A stretch of 64,000 nt of DNA from Paramecium sonneborni (lineage: Eukaryota; Ciliophora; Oligohymenophorea; Peniculida; Parameciidae), in NCBI GenBank assembly GCA_905182985.1, contig CAJJDN010000152.1, positions 39,604 through 103,603 on the forward strand. Reading direction: 5' to 3'. The notes below the pieces were generated by a model. That model saw nothing but the letters and a program-made list of their open reading frames with translations. It was not told the origin of the DNA and ran no database searches. A program made the translations under genes and the position numbers. Shown one piece after another: positions 24,821 to 37,611 of the stretch (the stretch's first letter is position 1; each line of letters starts with the position of its first letter).

Positions 24821-27767
24821 TCAATCTATACAAATTGGATTTTCTAAATCTTTTCCATTTTTGTCCTCTTGACTACTGCTCGGCTGAGTTGATTTTATCT
24901 TTTGTAAAGGTTTTTCTTTCATTTTTGGTTAAGGAATTACTTATTATTACGATTGTTATTGTTGCTATAATTATTATTATTGTCCTATTGGAGGATTTTA
25001 ATTACTTAAAGCTTTTTATATTATAGTGCTAGAATCTTATTATTTTTAATTGATTAGTGATTATTGAAATACATTTTATGGAGCAGGAAATCCTTAAGGA
25101 AGAAAAACTTATAAACTTTTTAACTATTCTTCTCCAATAGCTTTTATATCTTCATGATGCTTTTCAATTTAACCAGGATTTTGCATTATGATCTAATCAG
25201 CCAACATTTTTGTAAATTGAGCACTAGTATTGATTTTAGGCTTTTCTTCAGAGAGTTTATAAACGTATTTCTTGTTTGCACTTTATTATTATTATTATTA
25301 TGTTTATTATGTTTATTATATTTATTATGGTTATTATGGCTATTATGGTTATTATGGTTATTAAGGATTCTTATTGTTATTCTCAGTAGTAATATTCATA
25401 TTATTGGCAAAATTTTTCCTAATAAATTCTGAAAATTACTTTTTGATTACCCTAACCATTCTTTCTTTTAATCTATTAGACTTTTAAATTGGTTTCTCAC
25501 CTTCTTAATTAGTATTTTATTGTTACTGTTATTATTGTTATTATAATTATTGTTGCTATTATTACTATTACAATTACAATTACTATTATTGTTATTACTA
25601 TTACAATTACAATTATAATTACTGTTACTGTTATTATTACTGTTACTATGATTATTATTACTAAGATGACTATTTTTATTATAATTAATCTTATTATTAT
25701 TATGATTATTGTAATTCCAAATTTTATTATTCTTCATTTAATTATTACTCATTTATTTATTTTTCTAATTGCTTTTAAACAAGTTCTTATTGAGACAACT
25801 CATCCAACCAAGCATCATATTTTTTGAATTTGATGAATTTAGGCTTAGTGATTGTCTAAGAAGATAGTTGAGATTATAAAGTATTTTACTTTGCTTCAAT
25901 ATTGGATAGATTAGACTCAACTAATTATTTTAACTATGCTTTATTTTAAGAAGAATTAATGTTTTCATTTTTTTCTTTTTATTGCATTTATTATTATTAG
26001 ATTTATTGTTATTATTGTAAGACAGTAAATTATCCAATTTATTTTTAATACAATTACATGAAAGGATGAAGTAAAAGTTGTCTTGAAAGAAAAGTAGGAT
26101 CATTCATTTATTATTATTAAAAAATTTGTTTTTATTATTCTTCTGATAAATTCTGTTTATTAAGACTGATTTATTCTTCTTCAGATTCTTCTAATTCTTC
26201 TTTAATTTCTTAAACAATTTCTCCCTAAGTATAAAATTTAATAATTTACATTTTAATCGAAAACAACTTCCTTAATATTTTCTTTATTATTTCTATATTT
26301 TTCAAGTAACTACAATTAGTATTAATCAATAATGATATCAAAAATCTTTTTTTTGCAAACAGGGCATTTCCACTTTCTTGATGTTCCAGCATTAATAGTA
26401 ATAGTATTTTCAAGAGAGAAACATTAAACATGAGTACAAAACCTACCTCTTGCAGGAGTCTAATAATAAATAAAATAAATATACTTAAATCATCTAAGAA
26501 TCAAATTGACATTTAAGGGAAGCTTTGATAGTAATTTTATCAATTTGAACATCATTATCAGTTTTTTCAGTGAGACATGCTTTTTGAATAAGTTGAATAC
26601 ATTCTTCTTTAATTTTATGAGAATCTTTATTCTATTTAATTTAATTGATTAATTCTTAATGAGGTCGTTTTTTGGTAAGATATATAGCTTAAGCATAAAC
26701 ACCACTAAAATAAATTTAATATAAATACTCTTCACATAATTTAAATTGGGATTTAGGTTCTTAAAAGTTTTGTGCTTCTTTAATAAGGATTTGATTATAA
26801 CCTGATTTGAGAGATAAAGTTAAATTGTTTTGCTATAAAGGGATGATCTAAATTTCATCTTTTCTTTTTTTAAGACTACTGTTAGATTTAAGTGGTTTAA
26901 ATTCAATTAGACGTTGTTGATTGATTTAAATTTCACAAAAATCAGGCCAAGTGATTTCATTCATATATTTAGCATCTAATCTAATAGATCTCAATTCAAC
27001 CTACTATTAAAACGATCGATCTTATAATTGACTAAGTTTAATTATATATGGATAATACTGAAATTCTTCTGGAGATAGTTAAAATTGAAGTGTGCTTTAT
27101 GTAGTATTAATCAAAGTTGGTTTAGAGAGAACTTTGATGATTTAGTTAAGTGGATCTATTTTACTGAGAATGCAAACAGGACATTCAAACATCTTAATAT
27201 CTTATGGCTGCAATTTTAAACAAGAAATGTGTAGTTTGTTATCGCAATTAATACATTTAACTTCCTCATTTGATAGTCTTTTGGCGGGAATTATTCTGGG
27301 AATATTAAGAATTTTCTTACTTACATGGACACATGAGGAGTTATTACATTTCAGTTTGTGGAACAACAAGTGGATCATTCCATTGATCTAAATTATGCAT
27401 AAAACATACTGTTATATTGATAGTAAAATTATTGCTATGGATTTTACCTCATTTGTTATTGATACAGATTCATATTCATAATTGGAGGGTATTATGCTAA
27501 TATTTATTATTAAGCTTGTTATTGTGCTTATGGGAGTACCATCTTTAATATAAATCTATTCAATACATAATTGAGGTATGGATTAGTCAGATTAGGTAGA
27601 ATTTATGGTATATTAACAGCTCCTCTCATTTGAGGTTATTGTTAGAATTATGATGGTCTGTTGATTATGCTTCCTTATAACTTTTTTAATATGGCCATAA
27701 TAGTCTCGTTGTTTTGGAGGCTTGGATGGTGTTGCACAAGTTATTCTACAGGTCTGGAAGGCTCCAT
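24821..27767 (-). CDS. SIZ/PIAS-type E3 SUMO ligase with polyglutamine tail
   Basis: 940 residues after five introns (22-28 nt). Order: short helical start (MEPSRPVEQL), glutamine/proline-rich stretch, a PHD-like finger (CINCDNKLHISC, then ECPVC, 27165-27255), a PINIT-like region (YIIKLSQLQ, ITWPDFCEIQIN), then the SP-RING (TPARGRFCTHVQCF and WKCPVCKKK, 26345-26480), which recruits the SUMO-charged E2. PHD plus PINIT plus SP-RING is the arrangement of plant SIZ1. The C-terminal ~450 residues are acidic, then extremely glutamine-rich, ending in ICID, a possible SUMO-interacting motif. It converges on the C2-protein gene with only 47 nt between stops. An alternative splice at the PHD would change its first cysteines. 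Confidence 0.85.
25510..25740 (-). repeat. Polyglutamine tract written mainly with TAA/TAG
   Basis: On the minus strand, about 75 codons are nearly all TAA, TAG, CAA or CAG with scattered leucines and asparagines. A second Q/P-rich run (QQP repeats) lies at 25280-25375. On the plus strand these appear as false poly-leucine ORFs. Lies inside the SIZ/PIAS-like gene. Confidence 0.85.
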
Positions 27768-30700
27768 TGATATCAAAATTTATAGGAGCTATTTGGGAAT
27801 CAATCCTATTATTTCTTCTTTTTTTTTTTTTTCTGGTATATTCAGTTCTTTTGCAATTTATTATAGTTGTTTTTTTCCTAATTTTTATAAATGCACACTG
27901 CTCAGAGCATCTTTAATTGCTTTCTCATACATCTAAACTATTTAAGTGTTTTAGGAATTTAACATCCCGAAATTCGACATATTCAGAAAACTAAATATTA
28001 TGATGCTTCTTTACTTGAAATGAGGTTGTCCAGACATTCTGTTTCTTTTATATTTAAATTTTGATCTTTAACTAAAAAGATTCGTCATTACTATCACACC
28101 TCCCCCATCTTTAATTTAACTTTTTAACTTTGTGGTATTTACAATTTAAGTGAATGTCGTATCTTTTTTAATTTTTTTAAAAAATTCCCTTATTTAGTGT
28201 TTCTTTTAGTTATTTTATTAATATATTTTTTTATATCCCCTTAAAATAAAAATGAAAAATCTACATTTCTCTACTTCTTCCCAAATTCTCCATTGCTTAT
28301 TTTTTTACTTTAAGAGACTTCTTAAAAACCTTTTGTCATTTTCACATTATAAATTCTTAAATAGAAACTGTATACAATGCAATTTTTATTGCTTTATTGA
28401 TTAGTTTAATATTATTCTTCTATAAATCATTTCAATCCTAAGTTTAACTTAATATCTCATAAAAATTAACTAACCTACATACTTTTCTAATCCTAATTAT
28501 AAAAAGAGACTGGTATAAATTTACCTTAATGTAATTTTCAATTTCAATAATTGTAATCTTAACTCCTTCAAGAACTTTATCATAAACCTAATTACACTAT
28601 CCTCAATTAACTTAAGATATTTGATTAGAGATTCAACTAATGTGATCAAATATCCATCTTACATTCAACTTTTTAAATTTATTTGAAAATGAAAAAATGA
28701 ATTCTTAATTGAATCTATAGACAAATATTACAAAAATGGTCTAACAGATTGAAGTGAGATTTAATTTATAATTTACTTTAAAAATTTCTTAAACTCATTT
28801 AAATGAAAAAGTCTTGGTAGATAATTATACTTATTAAAAAATTACAATTTCCTAATATTAGTTTAAAAGAATTATTTTTGAAAACCATTGAAAAAATTAT
28901 GGATTAATTTTTGAATAGAAGAGCCATATATATAAATTAGATATAAAATAAATAGTGAATGTAGATTTTTTTGATCCAAAATTCTTAAATTTTATTGACA
29001 TAAATTCTAATATAATGACTCTTGAATAAATTATGTTAATAAAAGAAATAAATAGTACTAAAAATATGGACAGGATACTTTTGAATAATTATATAAAATA
29101 ATTATACCAATAAAGAAGATTAATTGTAGAAAAAGTCTAAAATCAAAATTGACTCCTAATTCTTATTTACTACTCATATAATTTTGATTAAAATTTAATA
29201 ATTGTTAGTAAATAATACTGCAAGTCTTCAAACCTTTCATTGGCAAAAATTTATTTCTATTTTTGATAATTTTGATAATCAAAAGATTATTTCAGGTATC
29301 ATTAATTCAATTTAAAACAATTTTAGATATCAAAACTTAAGATCTTCTTTGTATTACCAATTATTTCGGTTTGATATAAGAGAGTTAATCGATTCTAAAT
29401 AACATTCAATTATAATAAATTTGACAATTATTATGCGATAGTCATTGATGATTGATTTATTTATATACATTAAATAATGCTAAATGATTAGATGATTAGA
29501 TATCATATCTAACACTGATTGCTGATTGGTTAATAATCGTCTTAGTGATCATTGAAATGGATACTAATCTGAAAAAGTATTAAATTCACAAAGAATAAAC
29601 CATAGTCAATATTTAAATTTTAAAAAATATATTTAGTCTGGTAATTGCCAATCATTTTTAATTAGAATATCTTAAAAATGATTTAATATACATTACTTAC
29701 ATTAATTTTATAGATTCAAATTCATTCTTGAGCAATACTCCTATCATTTATTACTCAAATCTACTAAGTATTAATAAAAATAAATTAAGGATCCTCAATT
29801 GTTTTATATTTTTATTTGTGAATTGTTTGCTAGGGTGTATTGATATTAGGTAGTAATTTACTTAATTAATATTCAAACTAAAAATATATATTGTTACATT
29901 CTCAAAGGACATCCATCTATAATTACTTTAGAAGGTCCTTTATTAATTAATACTGATTAAAATTCTGTAGAAATTAACCGTTAATGAAGGTCTTTTATAG
30001 ATGTATCTTTTGATTGATAAAATAATTAGTGCTTTATAATTTAAATATAGTGAGAGAATACCAAACAATTCAATAACTCAATAACTAAAAATGAAAGAAT
30101 AAATAAAGTTCATAAATTCAGATGTTTTTTATGTTTCCTTAGAAAAAGATCAAAAATTAATAATTAAAGCCTGCATTTTATTAAGATGATGAAAAAATTA
30201 GAAAAAAAAAAGAAAGCAGATTAGAAATTTGTTTATCTAATTCAGCATGTTTAAATTAAAGTTTTATTATTTTTCTAATATAATTTAATGATAATATATT
30301 AAGTATTCAATTATCAAACTAATATTTGATACTATTCAAATGAAATTTAATTTTGAGTATTAACAATTTGTTTATCCAATTATGTGCTTCTTAAATATTT
30401 GAAATTTAGTCTTGAACTAATTTCAAATTAGTTTAATCAACATTGCTTTTTAGAAATACATTGGTAATTAAAGTAAAGTAGAGCAGTTACATTAGATGAA
30501 TGCAATATTAATAGATGATTAATTGAGTTTCTTACTTTTCAACTATTCTTATTAAATAATTTAATATTATGAATATCAATAATTAATTATTTAATCATTT
30601 TATGTTATAATTAAAAATCAGTGGCTTTTTCCAAAAAATGGTTTTAAAATTAAATCATCTATAAAAGAGCTTGGGATAAAAAATATAAGAGGCAATTATT

Positions 30701-30835
30701 CCCAAATTTTTTTTAATTCTTTGTAAATGTATTTAGTTCATCAATTAAAAAAAATGCATTACTGAGGTTATAGAGAAAATAAATTTTAATAATGTAATAT
30801 ATGGATAATTTAGATATGGGAATAAAATCATAATG
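27768..30835. other. Gene-poor stretch, possible decayed sequences
   Basis: About 3 kb without a gene I can support. Several code-6 open stretches of 60-100 codons exist on both strands (for example minus 29170-29470 and minus 29660-30510), but they are broken by TGA and no motif or intron pattern joins them. With TGA as the only stop, such lengths are expected by chance in DNA this AT-rich. A decayed gene cannot be excluded. Confidence 0.5.
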
Positions 30836-31802
30836 TCAATTAATCTAGTTCTTAGAATATAATAAAATTTCTTTGGCAGTTATTTTAACTTTCTCAATAT
30901 TTGAAAGAGACCAAGGCAATCTTTTGACATCGAATGAAAACTAAATTCAAAAAAAATTTTATACAATTTTATCGTCTGAAATTTTATTCTATATTTTTAT
31001 ACATAAGGAAGCAATTTTTTTTTTTGAGTCTTTTTGGATTTGTTCATCCAAACAATCTATGATATTTAAAATTTATTTTACTTAAAAATTGCTCATAATA
31101 ATGAACAAAGATTTGAGATGAAAAAATTTCTTTTAAGAAATCTGAATTCATAGTTTTATTCTTGCTATTTTTTCTAAATGGTAAGATAATATGTTTATTC
31201 GTTTCTTGTTCTAATGCTTGTATGAATATTTTTTGAGCTGATTTCAAATTTGTCTCTAAGAAATTATAAAAATAATTACTTGATTTATCATTTTCTTCTT
31301 AGACTTTTCTAAAGATGAACTTCAATGCTTTTCTTAAGCAAAACTTTATAAGTTCTTCTCTACTTTTATGTTATTATTTCTGCTTCAAGGAAAGAGTCTC
31401 AAGGATATTTGACAAAGGAATTTAGTTTTGGTTTTTTAACGAAGTAATTAGATGATTCACAGCGTCATCTTCATTTACAATCATAATGATATATTTTTCT
31501 AGTGTATCACTTGATATGATAGGCATAATTTCTTTAGTTTCGAAAATGCATCTTCTGGTACCTTATGTTGTAATTAAGTCTTCTTTATATAAAACTAATA
31601 TATATTTAGAACAAATACCTTGTTCTGGTTAAACAGGAACTTACTCTTGATATTAAGGGTATATTTAAGGTTGATTATTATATGGATATCCATATACATT
31701 AGGATAATAAAATTGTTGCTGATTCTAATATGTATTCCAATAGTTGTTTTATTAGCTGAGTTAGAAATCAAAGATGAGTTAGTTAGTCAAAAAGCTATAC
31801 AT
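30836..31802 (-). CDS. Hypothetical protein with Tyr/Gln-rich N-terminus
   Basis: 305 residues after two introns (25 and 24 nt) that both keep frame. Residues 1-65 are rich in tyrosine, asparagine and glutamine (YYPNVYGYPYNN), probably disordered. The remainder is a mixed helical domain with higher GC and many charged residues (YIIMIVNEDDAVNHL, REELIKFCLRKAL, AQKIFIQALEQE). No known family recognised. The ATG at 31802 is the first in frame; an extra 5' exon is possible. Confidence 0.65.
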
Positions 31803-32658
31803 TTAGTTGTAAATTAATTCGAAATATTATAATTAGAAACCAAAATAAGATATACTATTTAAAATGCCGTATAATAAATATTATTCATTAATTAAATTTA
31901 TCCGCTGAATTCTGTATTTACATGGCTTCGTAATATTATTTAATGAAGTTTTAGAGGATTTTTATATCTGAATTTAGAGGATTAGTTACTGAAAATTCTT
32001 TATTTTATTTCAATTAAATTACTGATATTTTATATTTTTATTCATGAATACCTTAATATAACCAAAAAATAATTAATAAATTATATAACTAAACTAGCCA
32101 TTTAGAATCTTTTTGCTCTAATTAGATCAAAAAATAGATGAATAACTTTCAAATAAGAGAAATAATAAAAATAAATCTAGAAATTCAATTTTAAAAATCA
32201 TTGTTATTTATAAATTAATTTCTTAATCTTTTAAAATAAAGTGTTGTATTATTGTTAAATCTAAATATAAATCTAAATTCGAACATTCAAATTTAGTACT
32301 TTAAAGTAAATTTTATGAATATGGTTATAAATGAAATTTTTTTGAAGTAAGTTAAGTTTTTTTTGTCATTTTATTTTAGCAATAATGGGAAATATTGATA
32401 ATTTTTACTTAGATTATTATTTGATAATAATAATGAGTAATTATAAATCTTTTGAGTATTGTATAAAATAAAAAAGATGCAAAAATGTTCTAACTCATTT
32501 ATTTATAAATAGAAAATAATGTATTGATAAAGAAGAAAGTTGAAATTTGAAATATAAAATGGAATAATGTAAAAATGAATTAATTATGTGTTATTATATA
32601 GTTAGAATAATTATTAAATAATAATTAAATAATTCTTAATAATATAAAAAAATAGAAA
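31803..32658. other. Divergent intergenic region
   Basis: 856 nt between the starts of two divergent genes. AT-rich, no coding frame or distinct element recognised. Confidence 0.5.
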
Positions 32659-33262
32659 ATGTAGAGTAGAATGGCAAAGAGACTTTAAAGAGATTTAGAA
32701 TAGATGCAAAAGACATATACTGATTAATTCGTTGTAAAGATGCCAAATAATGATATAAAACATTGGATAGTTGCATTTGAAGGAGCAAAAGGGACACTTT
32801 ATCAAGGGGAGAAATTCGAGTAAGAAAATTGATAAATATATTTTAGATTGCAATTCAAATTTTCAAATGATTATGTAGAAATACTTATTCTTATTTAGCT
32901 CTTTTTTAACTGAAATTAGCCAATCGAATCACCTGAAGTAAAATAATAATTAAAAAAATAGGTCATTTTTATTGGTAAGCCACCTGAACATGAACATATA
33001 TATTCAAATGGATTCATATGTTTATCAATATTATTTGATGGTATATATTTAAATGAAATAATATTGTAGAATGGTCTGCAGCATTAACTGTATCATCAGT
33101 ATGTTTATCAATCCAATCTATGTTATCAAGTGCTACAAAAAAAGTTAAGAATAATATTATTATAATTAGATGAAACCTCCTAATGATGCAGAATTTGTAA
33201 AAAGAGCAGCAGGTAGAGGACCTAAAAGTTTTCTATGGAGTTATCATGATGAAAAATGCTGA
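32659..33262 (+). CDS. Ubiquitin-conjugating enzyme, UBE2W type
   Basis: 150 residues after five introns (24-45 nt; the 45-nt one is the longest clear intron here). The UBC fold runs over the whole length: RLQRDLEQMQ, HWIVAFEGAKGTLYQGEKF, YPIESPEVIF, the active-site cysteine in SNGFICLSIL, then WSAALTVSSVCLSIQSML and the ending WSYHDEKC. The pattern GTLYxGEKF, the ICLSIL site and the C-terminal YHD..C match human UBE2W closely. UBE2W attaches ubiquitin to N-terminal amino groups of proteins with disordered starts; that activity is inferred from the family. Its 3' end converges on the coiled-coil gene with 45 nt between stops. Confidence 0.93.
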
Positions 33263-33307
33263 AACATATTGTAAAATATATATAAATCCAATACGAAACA
33301 TTCTAAA

Positions 33308-36200
33308 TCATAATTAAATAATATCCTAATCTGATACATCATCTAGAATCTTTTGTAAATCTGTATTGCTTTAACTGCTCGATGGAACCTTTTAAATATT
33401 TAAACTATTTCTGTATCCATTATCATGTAATTAATTCTAAGACATAAGGACTGAACCTCTATTAGAACCTATTGAAGGTCTTGATTTATTTATTAACATT
33501 TTTGTTGTATCCATAAAACTAGTTCTCTTTGGAAATGGTCTTACAGGACTACTTTGACTACTTGATAAATTGGTTTCTATTATTTAAATTAAATCATTTA
33601 GATCTTAATCACCAGCCGGAGCCAATTTTAAAACATTTTACAACTTTAATACAACATCTTTTTGTTATTGCTTTAATTAATTATTTACTGCTGAAAATTA
33701 CGCAATTTACAATTTATTTAATCTAAGTTCATCATTCAGTCTATTAATTTATTCCTTATATTTATCTTCTAATTTTGTATCTCGAACTGGTGAATATTAT
33801 TTAATATTCTCAGAACTTTTTATTAATTATTCCTACATTAATCTCAATTCTTCTTTATAGCTTTCTGCTATTTTACTACATTCTTCTTATGATTATTATT
33901 TAACCTCCTTAAATTCCTCTTCAAGAACTATTTCTTAATTAATTATCTTACTTTTGTATTAATTTTCTAATTATTTCTAAAACTTTATTTATTCATCTCT
34001 TTATAAATCTTTACTACTATTTATTTTACTTAATTCCTCAATATTCTTTTTCAACCCATTTATCTCTTCTTTTAATTACTAATTCTATACTTTATACTCT
34101 TAAAATTAATTTATAATCATTACATTCTAATTCCTTTCTTAAAGCATTTTATTCATTCTCCATTCTCTCCTTATCTATTACTTATTCATTCAAATCTTAT
34201 TAAATTTTTTAATATTTTTATTCCAACTCTTCCTATTAAACTCTTAACTCACCTCCTTACTCAATATATTTCTCAATCTCTTTATTTTATTTCTTATTCT
34301 CTTATTCTAATACTTTCTTTAATATTTCTAAATCACTCAATTATTAAATTAATTCTTAGACTTAAGTTGCCAAATTTTAATGATTTTTATTTATGTTTTC
34401 ATTTACATTCTCATTTTAAATCAAATTTTTATCTAATTCTATTTTATTTATCTATAAATTATCAATCTAATTTTCAAGATCCTTTATTTTCATTGTTAAT
34501 TCTAATATTATTAATTAAAATTACATTCTGATACTTTTTTAAATTAAATTATTTCATCTGTCAATTATTCCTTTTCTTTATTTAAACCTATTAAATTAAT
34601 TATTCTTAAATACTTTAATTTTCATTTTACAATTAAGTGTTTGATTAAATTTATTAATCCAATTAATTTTTGGTTTCGATTATCTTATCATTTAAAATCT
34701 AATTACATTTTTATTATTCTATTTTAAGATTCTGTTCACCTTTAAAAAATTAAAATTGTTTATACCTTCTATGCTTTATTATAAATTTTAAATTTCTTCC
34801 TCTTTTTTTATTATTGTATTTTAATGATGTTGAATTTCTTCTTTTAATTTAGGAATAAATGCCAATTATTCTTCAAATGATTGTATTTAAGATTTAGTTA
34901 TTTCTTATTCTTCATTTAATTTAGAAATCTATTCATCCTTTTATTTTAATAACTATTAAGATAATTCGAAATTTTCATTAAATTTTTGTAATTTCAAAAT
35001 TTCATTCTTCTATTCAATAATCTAAATCTAAAAGTTTTACTCTTTATTGAGAAGTTCTAAACAGAATTAACTTACTAATACCTTAATTTGCTTCGATTAA
35101 ATTCTTAATTTAATTATTTAAATTTATCTCATTTAGTTAAGTATTTTGTTTAAAACTATTAAAATTATTCTGATTATCATTTAAACTATCTATTAATTTT
35201 TATTTATCCTGTTGTAAATCTAAATTAGCAATTAAAGTTACTTTGAATTTATTCTTTTAATTCTTCAATTGTAAATGTTAATTCATTAATTTAATTTTGA
35301 TTACATAATTGATCCTAAATTCTAATAGGAGATTAGAAATCTAAATTAAATTATAAGAAGAATACCTTTAGATTCAGCACATTGATTAGATGATCCTAAT
35401 AGGATTTCATCATCAAAATTTTCACAAGTTTCTTAATACTTGACATCAGAAGCCAAAGTTTCAAATTAACACTGATCGATTGATTCAGTAGTTTGATTAT
35501 CTCCTTGGCTTCCACGTTTTTTGTTATTCTAGACTATTTATGAATTTTGAGAAATTCTGATGGAACCTAAAATATACCAAAAAAATACTGTTATTTTATT
35601 GAGATTTGAATTCTTCGTTTTGATAGAGTTCCAAAACTAAAATGTCACAGATAAAAGTACTTTATTTTAATTCTGCAATTTGTTTATTTAAGTCTTCAAT
35701 GAGATTAAGTAGTTATTGATTCTTTTGAGTCAAACTAAAAATTTGTTCTTGATTATCTATTAAAATAAAGAATAATAATTACAATCTTTGACCTCTTCAA
35801 TTTATAGATTGAGATTGTTAATTACTTATTATTATTACTATAATTAACATTTAAACTCTAATTCCATAGATTCAAGTTCTTGATAATAATATAAGAAAGA
35901 AATACATAGTTCTTTTTCTGAAAGTTTTTATTTAAGTATTAAGCTACTTTAATCCATTTAATTTTGTAATTAGACATATGAATTTCTAACAGTCTATTCT
36001 GCTTAATTCTTTCTTTCTTCTTTAATTTTTTGTCTGACCACATTGATTTAATCTATAATATCTGATCCACAATTTCTTCTATCTAATTCTGAAAGACAAT
36101 TAGTAAAACGGATCAGTTTCTTTTCAGCTCTTTTTTTGATCTAGATAGCATTATTATAAAGCGATAACAATTCTTTAATATCTGCTTATTGCTGATCCAT
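33308..36200 (-). CDS. Long coiled-coil protein
   Basis: Roughly 900 residues after at least seven introns of 22-26 nt. Nearly the whole length is coiled coil rich in glutamine, glutamate and lysine. Only the last ~110 residues differ, with serine-rich segments such as SSSQSSPVRPFPKRTSFM and SRPSIGSNRGS. No enzyme motif. Such proteins in ciliates are often cytoskeletal or basal-body components, but nothing in the sequence proves this. It starts at MDQQQADIKELL just downstream of a second coiled-coil gene on the same strand. Confidence 0.75.
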
Positions 36201-36296
36201 TAAATTTAAATATCAAATATGCTTTAGAGATTACGCCACATTAATTTAGTTATAATCATACAAACAACACAAATTGAAACCAATAAATCTTTTTAT

Positions 36297-37044
36297 TCAT
36301 TTATTCTCTTTACACAAATCTTACTTATTATTGTATTTCTCTAGGGCTCTACAAATTTCAGACTTGAATAATTCTCGACTTTGCTCTTTTTCTATATTCA
36401 AAGTAGATTTCCTTTAATCAAAGCTACAATTTACTATAGACATAGTTTATTTTTAGAATTAATTACTCTTCAAGTCTTTAATCTAATTTATTCACTTCAA
36501 TACTTATTAAGTGAGATCTATTACTTTTGCTTTCTCAGATTCTAATTTGATATTTAAATCTTTCTTTAATCATAAATATTACCTACTATCTTTTTATCGT
36601 ATTCATTTTATTATTATTTTATTATGGAATTCGCCATATTTAGTTCTAGAAATAACTAATATTCTAACATTATTTTAAATCGCTTATTTCTTCAATGTAA
36701 AGATTATAGATTTCTTAATTTCTGTCCTCTGAATAGATAGAATTTAGTTTTTACCTCTCCTCTTTGACTATAATAATTTAAATACATTATTTACAATTGA
36801 ACTATGAATTAGTTGTAATACGAGGACTTACTTAAGGAGAATTTTAATTAGAAAATCCTACCCTATCCGACTTTATTTATGTTCTTAGAGAGTTGACTTC
36901 ACTCAATAAATCAGCAGTCATCTCATTCTTATGCAATTTATAATATTAACTAGAAAATTTGATAAAATTCTTTTCAGCCTTTCTGTTCACCTATTTCGAA
37001 ACAGTATAAATCTTCATCATTTCTCTTAATTTTTATTCATTCAT
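36297..37044 (-). CDS. Small coiled-coil protein
   Basis: 217 residues after four introns (27, 23, 23 and 21 nt), the spliced length a multiple of three. It starts MNEQKLREMMKIY, with a serine/proline stretch (NQNSPQVSPRITT) near residue 80 and coiled coil before and after. No known family. It lies 74 nt downstream of the ERV1-like stop and 96 nt upstream of the next coiled-coil gene. Confidence 0.75.
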
Positions 37045-37118
37045 TAATTCAATTTATTTGAATTATTGTAATTATTGATAAAAAAATATTAGAACAAAAA
37101 TAACACAAATAAATTTAT

Positions 37119-37582
37119 TCATTAACATCCCGTTCTCCATCTCTTCTCAAGGTTTTCAAAACTACAATCAAATTAAGGTTTGCCAAGCAATTAATTTACT
37201 TCATTGTGTCTATAACACAACCAAATAGATAAATCTTTTCTTGATGTGACTTATGGAGGATCTAAAATAGATTAAAATTTCTATTACTTTTTGAAATATC
37301 CTTCTAGAAATGAGCTTTACAATGTTTACAGGCATAGAATTCTGCAATTGCATCAAATAAATTTCTCATTTTCTATTATTATTCTAGTGTTGGTTCATCT
37401 GGATAATATATAGCTGTAGTATGTAACATATTCCAAGTATAATTTCCATATGTACTTCTATTTAATGGACATTCCTATATTGGTTATTCATCTTCAAATT
37501 ATAGCTTAGATCTTTTTTTGGATTTGAAATTTAGAATGTCTTCTTTTTCACAAATAGGTTCAAAACAATTTTTATCACTCAT
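37119..37582 (-). CDS. ERV1/ALR-type FAD sulfhydryl oxidase
   Basis: 145 residues after one 26-nt intron. The ALR domain fills the protein: YGNYTWNMLHTTAIYYPD, FYACKHCKAHF with the redox-active CxxC, NPPQVTSRKDLSIWLC, RHNEVNQLLGKP and a second cysteine pair (FDCSFE...WRTGC) typical of the fold. These enzymes use FAD to form disulfides, in mitochondria with MIA40. The N-terminal ~40 residues contain an extra CFEPIC pair that could act as a shuttle disulfide. No signal peptide. The ATG lies 29 nt past the MTR4 stop. Confidence 0.92.
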
Positions 37583-37611
37583 AGATTAATAATAATTCTA
37601 TAAATACATAA

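Noticed and set aside
24751..25026. Plus-strand hydrophobic ORF after the C2 protein
   Set aside because: It overlaps the end of the C2 gene and the antisense of the SIZ/PIAS tail; no independent start context or motif.
25154..25432. Plus-strand poly-leucine ORF and similar hydrophobic plus-strand ORFs (27170-27391, 27661-27936)
   Set aside because: They lie antisense to the SIZ/PIAS-like gene. TTATTA runs are the complement of TAA/TAG glutamine codons.
28880..29470. Apparent coding stretches on both strands
   Set aside because: With only TGA as stop, open runs of 60-100 codons arise by chance in this AT-rich DNA. No intron or motif joins them, and both strands look equally plausible.
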